Shown: piece after piece, positions 54,929-61,489 of the stretch
Numbering within the stretch: position 1 is the first letter of the stretch
How the letters are laid out: each line of letters begins with the position of its first letter
Assembly (NCBI GenBank): GCA_009731375.1
Contig: BJOX01000366.1
Coordinates: 211,711-275,710 of the forward strand
Length of the DNA stretch: 64,000 bases
Origin: Paulinella micropora
Taxonomy: Eukaryota; Cercozoa; Imbricatea; Euglyphida
Direction of reading: 5' to 3'
Position numbers and translations under genes: made by a program
The notes under the pieces: generated by a model
Seen by the model: only the letters and a program-made list of their open reading frames with translations
Database searches by the model: none
What the model was told of the DNA's origin: nothing

Positions 54929-56485
54929 CTACGACATAAGGATTTCAATTCCCTTAACAACAATAGTCCTCTGAAGAATAGAATAAGTATAATAATTCAA
55001 TTGCTTTGCCCCAGTCGCACTCCATTCATATCGTCGTTCGGTATCCAATGATAGCCCAGCCACTTCATAACCCTCTTCTTCTCGCTTGTCGTAAAGCGGG
55101 CGGTTGTGATCCCAGAAATCAACATGGAACCAGTTATATTTATACACATTAGAGTTCAAAATGGCGGAGCCCTTGAGTTTTTCCTTCAAAAGCATATAAT
55201 CCTCATCGCGTGAGCAAGTGATATCAAACTGCTGAATTCTATTACTATCCAAAGTAGTATAATAATCAGTAATCTTATCTTGTGCTCGGTTATCGCAATC
55301 AAATGCGGTGTTTAAAGTTTCAGTATTATTAAAAGCGCTCGTGTAAATTCGGCGAATTCTCTCACCCTGCGAGCGGTTCATCTTCAAAACAAATGACTGA
55401 GTTCCCGCCGCGAGATTAGTTTTCCAAGAGATAGGGTATTCAGTCTTAAACGAAAATCCTTCACCCGCAATCTTTTGTTGAACACCCAAGATAACATTAG
55501 GGTCGGTTTCAACAGCGAGAAATAAGTTAAGGTTGGTAATATTTGCGGATTGTGCGGTGGCAGTCGCTCCTGCTGCAACACTCAAGGCATCAGTTCCATA
55601 AAATACGGTTTTCTGTGTTCCCTCCCACACAATCCTCAGATCAAGAATTTCATTAAAGCCGATAGTCTTATCAATTTCAAAAATGGTTCCAAAAAGCATG
55701 CCTAGAGGAATAGACACATTGATAACGGGAGTATTGTTGTTACTGCCTCCTCCTTCAAAATACTTAGCCTCCTCATAAGCAACATTTACAACAGAGGAGG
55801 CTCCCGTTCCTGCTGCAACAAGCAAACCATTATGACGGCGGGCAGTGATAGGAGGCTGTGTTGCATAATTTTGAACTCTTGTTCCAAGGGTGCGAAGCAT
55901 TTCGGTTATACGAGTGACAATGTGGGCGGATTCATCACCAGCATTAGTAGCACCAATAGCAGTGAAAGCAGTCGCACCATCATCAAATACATTTGCATAA
56001 CCAGCATCGGCCATAGTTTTTCTATCAGCAGGCGAGGCTTGTGTATCATTAGGCACATTACACTTTTGAAGCATGGCCCCATAACCAGACCCTGCCCCGT
56101 GGTTTTCCAAAGCCATAAATCTATCATAAGAAATCTCAGGTTTCCAAACCATCTTAGTATAATGTCCCACATGTTGAAGATTACACAGATACTGACCGCT
56201 TCGGCTTCGCAGTTCAATCGTCTTAATCATCGGTAGGCAGTCCATAGGAATTCGGTTATACCTTCCAGCACCGCCACCCGCATCTGGTGTGTAGGTAAAT
56301 CGCAACACAGATCTTGCGAGGTTCAAAGGACGAGTAGGAATTTCAAAAGTTGATTCAATTCCTCCAACGGTGGTAACTGGAATTGTCGCAAGTCTTTCGC
56401 GGGCAGTAAGTTTGTTAAGTGAATACTTACCGCGGATAAGTTCGCTTTGGCTGTGAGTAAGTTCTCCGCCGTATTGGACAGGCAT
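54929..56485 (-). CDS. Major capsid protein, double jelly-roll type (element B)
   Basis: 518 residues, the usual size of Polinton and Polinton-like double jelly-roll capsid proteins. It begins MPVQYGGELTHSQSELIRGK, typical for such capsids where an N-terminal arm precedes the first jelly roll. It includes FEIPTRPLNLARSVLRFTY, LPMIKTIELRSRSGQYLCNL and DYMLLKEKLKGSAI, and ends with YYTYSILQRTIVVKGIEI. Identification rests on length, strand pattern and position: it is followed on the same strand order by minor capsid, protease and ATPase, the conserved morphogenesis module. I cannot run a structure comparison. The frame is intact. Confidence 0.85.
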   Translation of the reverse strand: MPVQYGGELTHSQSELIRGKYSLNKLTARERLATIPVTTVGGIESTFEIPTRPLNLARSVLRFTYTPDAGGGAGRYNRIPMDCLPMIKTIELRSRSGQYLCNLQHVGHYTKMVWKPEISYDRFMALENHGAGSGYGAMLQKCNVPNDTQASPADRKTMADAGYANVFDDGATAFTAIGATNAGDESAHIVTRITEMLRTLGTRVQNYATQPPITARRHNGLLVAAGTGASSVVNVAYEEAKYFEGGGSNNNTPVINVSIPLGMLFGTIFEIDKTIGFNEILDLRIVWEGTQKTVFYGTDALSVAAGATATAQSANITNLNLFLAVETDPNVILGVQQKIAGEGFSFKTEYPISWKTNLAAGTQSFVLKMNRSQGERIRRIYTSAFNNTETLNTAFDCDNRAQDKITDYYTTLDSNRIQQFDITCSRDEDYMLLKEKLKGSAILNSNVYKYNWFHVDFWDHNRPLYDKREEEGYEVAGLSLDTERRYEWSATGAKQLNYYTYSILQRTIVVKGIEILMS

Positions 56486-56572
56486 TTTTGTTTTGTTTTT
56501 TGAAGTAGTGTAAGTTGATTAATACACGAAATATATTTATAGAAAAAAAATAATTAATTCTTTTTAAATAAT

Positions 56573-57385
56573 TCACTTTGATTTCAATAAATTGAAAAAT
56601 GAATTAAATAAACTTAAATAATTAATTTCACGATAAACCAATAAAGTCATAACGATGCCTAAACCATTAAGATTAATGGCTTGGTCGTTTTCGTCCGTCA
56701 AGTAAAATCTAAATACATTGTTTGAATTAGCGGACAATGTTTTACCATACTCAGACCCGCTTCCATCATAAATGACAGAACCAAAAGGAATTTCGTTGGC
56801 TGTGTATATTTCTTGTAGCACATGATTATCACCTTCATTCACCAAATCCGATTGAAGATACAGAGTTTTTTCACCAGTTAGAATAATTACATTCGGCGAT
56901 TTAATAAAATCATTAGCAAAGAAATATGTTGAATTTCTATCAAAACCCATAACCTCATGAATACGTGTATCAGCATCAAATATAAACCGCGGTTGAATAC
57001 CTCCGTTATTTGAAACACTGAATGTTAATTTGCCATCCTCCGCTTCTGTGTTTGTATTGTTGCTTGAGACTACATAAGTATAGTCATTCGGGCTGTCTGC
57101 CGTCAGTATCTCAGATAGTTTATTTTTTAAGTTGTTCATTGTGTAGTTTCCTTCAGGTATCGTAATTAAAGCCTCATACCCGTCTTCGGATAATGTAAAA
57201 GTATTATATGGTGAAGCCACAGAGTAATACGACTTTGGAATGTAAATGTGTAATATTTTACAATGTGTGGGATTGTCTAGTCCCTTCATATTGATTTCGT
57301 GTGTAAAGTCGCTGTCTGTCCCCGTTATTCGGTTTTTGCTGTTGATATAGTAAATACCCGTCGCACGACCTCCTTTATATTCCAT
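56573..57385 (-). CDS. Minor capsid (penton) protein (element B)
   Basis: About 270 residues from the ATG at 57385 (MEYKGGRATG). A start at 57448 would overlap the protease gene and adds residues unlike the family. The opening IYYINSKNRITGTDSDFTHE followed by IYIPKSYYSV, FTLSEDG and IPEGNYTMNNL is the signature of Polinton minor capsid proteins, a single jelly roll at the capsid vertices. Between MCP and protease, as in other Polintons. Intact. Confidence 0.88.
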   Translation of the reverse strand: MEYKGGRATGIYYINSKNRITGTDSDFTHEINMKGLDNPTHCKILHIYIPKSYYSVASPYNTFTLSEDGYEALITIPEGNYTMNNLKNKLSEILTADSPNDYTYVVSSNNTNTEAEDGKLTFSVSNNGGIQPRFIFDADTRIHEVMGFDRNSTYFFANDFIKSPNVIILTGEKTLYLQSDLVNEGDNHVLQEIYTANEIPFGSVIYDGSGSEYGKTLSANSNNVFRFYLTDENDQAINLNGLGIVMTLLVYREINYLSLFNSFFNLLKSK

Positions 57386-57407
57386 TGTATATAACAGATA
57401 ATATTTT

Positions 57408-58373
57408 TTAGATGAATGTATTAAATCCCTCACCATCACCATATCCATTCTGTGCTTTTAATTTCTCCGCTTCGTCTTCTTTTAAGTCTGTATAGCCACT
57501 AGCAAATTTAAATCGCACTCCTTTTGCTCGCTCTAAAAGAAACCGCATTGAGTGCCATCCGCATGTGTCGCTCGTATCAGATTGTTGTTTAACTTGATTA
57601 ACTTTCATTAACAAATAACTATCAGGATTACTTCGGTCAATTAGCCGTTTCATTTGTTGTTGAAAGTCTTCCGTCGGTTGATATTCAGCCAAAGGGTCAT
57701 ACACTTCAACACTTCTATCTTTATTTAGACTTACCCATATAGCCATCCAGTGTTGTCCTTTTTTATTGCTCGGGTCAGTATTCATAATAAATCCGTATTG
57801 CCTTCTTTTTTCGGGATTTAATTTGTATATTTCATCACTCGCAATCGTTCCTAAATACCAGTCATGTTTTTTCATTATGTCGTTGATTTCACTCGTCATT
57901 AAACCTTTTCCGCTAGTTGGAGATAATCCAATTCCTACCGCATCTGATTCTGGTTCGGTTTCTGCTTCAGTCATATTTGCTTGCGCATCTTCAGGCTCTT
58001 GTATAATGGGTTGTTCTTCTTTATTGTCCTGTTCTTCTTTATTGTCTTGTTCTTCTTTATTGTCTTGTTCTTCTTTGTTCTCCTTGTTATCTCCAACACG
58101 TTGGAGATTGTCTACTTCTTCTTTCTTTTTTGCTACCGCACCTTCTCTCCATAAATCAAATTCAACCCATGCTTGTTGTGAATTCAACACTTGGTCAGTT
58201 ATAATTGGACTTTTGTATAGCCATTGTTTTAACATTTCAGAATAGTTTATTTTTCCACCTCTTGGTGGTTTTATTTCAGGGATAACATGTCCAATAAATC
58301 TTAGTTTTTGAATAATCTTTTCATTAGAAGGATGCGCATTTCGTCGTTTCTTTCTAATAGTCTCAGCAAACAT
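57408..58373 (-). CDS. Adenain/Ulp1-like cysteine protease (element B)
   Basis: 321 residues. The C-terminal half is the protease: His208 (GQHWMAIWV), Asp226 (EVYDPLAE), Gln263/264 and Cys271 (DTCGWHSMRFLL), in the order His-Asp-Gln-Cys of Ulp1/adenovirus proteases (C48/C5). It would cleave capsid precursors during maturation. Residues 97-121 are five tandem copies of the pentamer-hexamer NKEEQD (58010-58080 in DNA), an acidic linker that may vary in length. The GLSPTSGKGL segment (149-158) contains GxG-type sites that could be self-cleaved; that is inference. Intact. Confidence 0.92.
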   Translation of the reverse strand: MFAETIRKKRRNAHPSNEKIIQKLRFIGHVIPEIKPPRGGKINYSEMLKQWLYKSPIITDQVLNSQQAWVEFDLWREGAVAKKKEEVDNLQRVGDNKENKEEQDNKEEQDNKEEQDNKEEQPIIQEPEDAQANMTEAETEPESDAVGIGLSPTSGKGLMTSEINDIMKKHDWYLGTIASDEIYKLNPEKRRQYGFIMNTDPSNKKGQHWMAIWVSLNKDRSVEVYDPLAEYQPTEDFQQQMKRLIDRSNPDSYLLMKVNQVKQQSDTSDTCGWHSMRFLLERAKGVRFKFASGYTDLKEDEAEKLKAQNGYGDGEGFNTFI

Positions 58374-58400
58374 ACCATCAATTATTTTTTCCTGTTTTGT

Positions 58401-59063
58401 TTATTTATGTTTCTCCTCTTCTTCCGCATCCTTTACAATAACTCCCTTTGTTCTCCTTGGTGGTCGTCCTTGTGGCGGTGGCGGTTTCATCATAGGCGGG
58501 GCTACTGGAGCCATCAATAAACCCTGTCTATGTCGTCGTTCTGCCTGTAGTTCCTGAATAAGTCGTTGTTCCTTCTTCATTTCCCTGTCTATTTCTTCCT
58601 GTCTTGCCTTCACCTCCGCCTGTTCTCTTTTATTTTCTCTGTCTTTTTGTTCTTGTCTTTCCTTAGCATCGGCTATGTCTTTTCTTTCTTGCCTTTTCTT
58701 TTCCTCTTCAGCATCCGCCTGTGCTTTTTTATCTTTTTGGTCTATCTCATCAATCTTTTCGTATTTCTCTTTTCTGAGTTTGTCTAAGTGGTCATTAATG
58801 GCGGTTCTAGTATTTTGCTCAATCTCTGAAAGGCTCTGGACTTTTCTTAAGTCTTCTTTTCGCTTAGGTGTCCGCTTTGATTTTGGTCTGCTTAAGTATT
58901 TCATAAAAAGTTTAACAATTTGAAGTGTGCTCATATCATTTGTTTTCTTACCAAAATTAAGATAATATTTTTTACCCTTCTGGATAATATACGGCTTCCC
59001 GCTTTTATTTCTATAAACCCGCGGTGGTCTTAATTTCTGTTTCTTCGCTTTCTTGACGACCAT
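58401..59063 (-). CDS. Coiled-coil basic protein with RVYRNKSGKPY module (element B)
   Basis: 220 residues. The N-terminal 35 residues (RPPRVYRNKSGKPYIIQKGK, then KYYLNFG) are a short beta-rich basic module. Residues about 70-180 are a long charged coiled coil (KKAQADAEEEKKRQERKD). The C-terminus is Pro-rich (APPMMKPPPPQGRPPRR). Similar proteins lie in Polinton-like morphogenesis clusters; a scaffold or core role is inferred. The ATG abuts palindromic module c. Confidence 0.6.
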   Translation of the reverse strand: MVVKKAKKQKLRPPRVYRNKSGKPYIIQKGKKYYLNFGKKTNDMSTLQIVKLFMKYLSRPKSKRTPKRKEDLRKVQSLSEIEQNTRTAINDHLDKLRKEKYEKIDEIDQKDKKAQADAEEEKKRQERKDIADAKERQEQKDRENKREQAEVKARQEEIDREMKKEQRLIQELQAERRHRQGLLMAPVAPPMMKPPPPQGRPPRRTKGVIVKDAEEEEKHK

Positions 59064-59186
59064 TTGATATTTTAGAATTTCACTTCGTGCTACGCACTCT
59101 CGCTTATTCTAAAACATCGTTTTTTCATTTTAGGAAAAATAATGGTTATCGATGTTTTATGATGACGAAGTCAGAATAAAATATCT
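59064..59186. repeat. Intergenic palindromic module, copy c
   Basis: TGATATTTTAGAAT, a GTGCTACGCAC hairpin, ATTCTAAAACATCG, a spacer, CGATGTTTTATGATGACG and AATAAAATATC. It fills the whole gap between two same-strand genes. Confidence 0.8.
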
Positions 59187-59513
59187 TTAGAACTTCAAGG
59201 CGCCGTGTCCTCTCTGCTTACCATACCCCAGTCTTGATGCTACAGCACCTACACTACCTGCGTAAGGCACCCCGACACTACTTAATGCTCCCGCAGTCCT
59301 TGAGATTAACTTATTACCGCGAAGAAATTTATCAACTGCAAAGACCGTTTTCCCAACTTTTTGCCAGTTGATTTTACCACCTGCTTGTCCCTTGCATCCT
59401 TGCTTCTTCTTCCGTCCAGTCTTCTTTTTACCTCCAGCCATATTTGCGCTTGAGTTAATAGTTCGTTTGCCGATTGTTGGAATGACTTCAACACGAGTTG
59501 TTTTTACTACCAT
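59187..59513 (-). CDS. Basic protein with pX/mu-like glycine-alanine segment (element B)
   Basis: About 108 residues from the ATG at 59513 (MVVKTTRVEV); the longer frame to 59570 overlaps the ATPase stop and starts with an unlikely hydrophobic stretch. Lys/Arg-rich GGKKKTGRKKKQGCKGQAGG is followed by the small-residue segment SSVGVPYAGSVGAVASRLGY, reminiscent of adenovirus core or vertex peptides. A core DNA-condensing or membrane-active role is possible. No family recognised with certainty. Confidence 0.55.
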   Translation of the reverse strand: MVVKTTRVEVIPTIGKRTINSSANMAGGKKKTGRKKKQGCKGQAGGKINWQKVGKTVFAVDKFLRGNKLISRTAGALSSVGVPYAGSVGAVASRLGYGKQRGHGALKF

Positions 59514-59569
59514 AAAAGATAGATGAATATATAATACAGAAAAAAAATAATTATTTTTGATAAATATCA

Positions 59570-60381
59570 TTATTTCATGCGATAAGCAAAAACTTTTCTT
59601 AACTCATCATCAACACTTGAAACATAAAGAAAATTAAATCTCTCCTTTGTTGCTTCGTGATACTTTTGAAGAAAGTAATCAAAGTCAAAAGATAAGTCTA
59701 AGTGTTTATACACGAGTTCCATTTTGTCCTGAGATTGCCCCGGAAATATTAATAAATAATCTAACTGCTTAATGGCTTCTGGCCGTAGGTCGTTCAAATA
59801 CTGACTAGACATAATCACCTTACTTTTATAGTGTCTGTTCTTTTTCAACAAATCACTTACGGACTTGTCTCTTAATCCGCTCCCTAAATCATCCAAAACA
59901 AAAACAACCTCTGGAGAAATATACTTGCTGGGTCGTTCTTTTTGTTCTGTAGTTTTCTTTTTTTCTTCTTTTCCAAAGTATAAAAATTGTGGTTTCTCTA
60001 TTTCTTCTTCATCTTTGATTTCTCCTTCGTGTTGCTCGTCATGTCTGTTCAGTTTGTCTAACTCATAATCAATGACATTAACACCATCTGATTTAAGAAA
60101 GGTATATATTGCCATTGGGTTGCCTCTGTTCTTAAAGTGCTTTACCATTGCTTTATAAATGTAGTACTTGTGTATTGTTGAAGCAATAATGACAATGCGG
60201 GTTTTTCTGTCTGTAGTCCGTTTCAGTATTTCAAAGAGTGCTGTCGTCTTACCGCTCTTCTCACGGGCAAGCAAAAATATGTTGGCATACGGCTCATTAA
60301 ATAATTTATAACCTTTTGCTTTTTATCTCCGTTTCCATCCTGCTTCACAGGCTTAACTTTGACATTGTTTATCTTAAGCAT
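59570..60381 (-). pseudogene. Packaging ATPase of the A32/FtsK-HerA type, one frameshift near 60320
   Basis: The main frame (60274-59570) has a P-loop (LAREKSGKTTALFEIL, with A in place of the first G) and Walker B VVFVLDDLGSG, then the arginine/sensor-like SQYLNDLRPEAIKQLD. It is the genome-packaging ATPase of Polinton-type viruses. A start codon at 60381 opens a short frame in another phase; the phase changes at the T run 60320-60324 (A run on the coding strand), so one base appears to be missing. That is either decay or a sequencing error. The frame upstream of 60274 continues in the ATPase phase back to this site. The gene stop is at 59570. Confidence 0.85.
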
Positions 60382-60500
60382 GATATTTTAGAATTGCGCT
60401 TCGTGCTGTCGCACTCTCTCTTATTCTAAAACATCGTTTTTTTTTTATTGTTTAAATTAAATCGGTTTTCGATGGTTATCAACAAACGAGAATGAGTGAA
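60381..60500. repeat. Intergenic palindromic module, copy d
   Basis: TGATATTTTAGAAT, a GTGCTGTCGCAC hairpin, ATTCTAAAACATCG, a T/A spacer and CGATGGTTATCAACAAACG. Its right half carries another inverted repeat (GTTATCAAC near 60475 and GTTGATAAC near 60517), running up to the stop of the next gene. Confidence 0.78.
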
Positions 60501-60523
60501 ACGAATGAGAGTGTAGTTGATAA

Positions 60524-60886
60524 CTATCCTAGAAATTCCAAACATACAACGATTCGGCCCGCTAAATTTCCTGTGTCAATATTTCCGCTGTCAGTTTCAA
60601 GGACTTTAAATGTATATTGTCCGTCAGTCCATCCGACAACACCCAAATTATACCCGAGATTTGAAATGTTTGCTGTGGTGCTATCCGCAAATGTTCCAAT
60701 AATTCCAATTCTATCCATGTAAAGAATTCTGGTTTTTGTCTCTGTCTGGTCGTTCATATAGTGGATAAACTTAACATTCATTTTGGTGGGTGTGAATGAC
60801 ATTTGAATATTTTTATTAAATGTTTTGCTTCCTCCAGCAAAATCATTGCTCAGAAAAATAATCTTTTGGTATTTGTGCTCCGACAT
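60524..60886 (-). CDS. Hypothetical beta-rich viral protein (element B)
   Basis: 120 residues, intact, with alternating hydrophobic strands (QKIIFLSNDFAGG, MSFTPTKMNVKFIHY, YTFKVLETDSGN, GRIVVCLEFLG), suggesting a small jelly-roll or virion accessory protein. No family recognised. It shares a 24-bp divergent promoter with the gene at 60911. Confidence 0.55.
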   Translation of the reverse strand: MSEHKYQKIIFLSNDFAGGSKTFNKNIQMSFTPTKMNVKFIHYMNDQTETKTRILYMDRIGIIGTFADSTTANISNLGYNLGVVGWTDGQYTFKVLETDSGNIDTGNLAGRIVVCLEFLG

Positions 60887-60910
60887 TGTTTATATATTGT
60901 GTAATATATT
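60887..60910. promoter_or_regulatory. 24-bp divergent promoter
   Basis: Only 24 bases separate the two start codons, and they hold TATATATTG and TAATATATT, a TATA-like sequence readable on both strands. Confidence 0.5.
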
Positions 60911-61159
60911 ATGTTATTAATATTATTATTTATGTGGTCTGTGTTAGGACGGACGGCCTGCGACTTTTACTCACGGATAAGCGAAAAAAAGAATGAGAGT
61001 TGTGCTTATTGTATAAAGCAAGGAATAGAAAGTAAATTTAAATGTGTGTATAAGCCAATGTCAGATTGGTGTGTTAGTTTTGATGAAGCCATTCCTTTAA
61101 TTTGCTCAAATGATGCTATGTGGTATAAAACTCAAGTATATGAATGTTCATTTCTTTGA
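60911..61159 (+). CDS. Small secreted or membrane Cys-rich protein (element B)
   Basis: 82 residues. Residues 1-13 (MLLILLFMWSVLG) are a signal peptide or anchor. The rest holds seven Cys (17, 31, 34, 45, 54, 65, 79) in a C-x2-C...C...WC pattern resembling a PSI-like disulphide domain. It is the only plus-strand gene in the capsid half and its stop overlaps the convergent gene by 12 bases. A host-interaction or envelope role is inferred. Confidence 0.55.
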   Translation: MLLILLFMWSVLGRTACDFYSRISEKKNESCAYCIKQGIESKFKCVYKPMSDWCVSFDEAIPLICSNDAMWYKTQVYECSFL

Positions 61160-61489
61160 AGAAGGTGATGGAAGGCAAATACCGATAAGCAATGTCAAAA
61201 TTCCGACATAAGTGTTGGCTACCTCACAAGGTAAGTTCTTTTCAGATAGCCTTACGATACAAAGGGTTATAATGGCAATAATGATACCCATTTGAAATAA
61301 GTATTTAATAAGTCGGCTGTCTGTCGGTCTGTTTGTTATACAACAACAATTCCAGTTATCTTCCAATTCGTGCTCTACTTTTTTTTCCTCATTCTTCAAT
61401 GAAATGTCTAAAACTCTATTTTTCAACTCTGGTGTTAGTTCGCCGTCTATTTCAATGACTGGCGGTGGGGGGTGTAATCTAGGAGGCAT
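61148..61489 (-). CDS. Membrane protein with two C-terminal TM segments (element B)
   Basis: 113 residues. After a Pro-rich start (MPPRLHPPPPVIEIDGEL) and a charged helix comes a Cys cluster (NWNCCCITN) and two hydrophobic segments: LFQMGIIIAIITLCIV and NTYVGILTLLIGICLPSP. The second, ending in P-S-P, resembles a recurrent virion membrane protein of algal viruses and virophages (TY.GLL....G...P.P). It overlaps the fibre gene start side by 11 bases. Confidence 0.6.
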   Translation of the reverse strand: MPPRLHPPPPVIEIDGELTPELKNRVLDISLKNEEKKVEHELEDNWNCCCITNRPTDSRLIKYLFQMGIIIAIITLCIVRLSEKNLPCEVANTYVGILTLLIGICLPSPSSKK

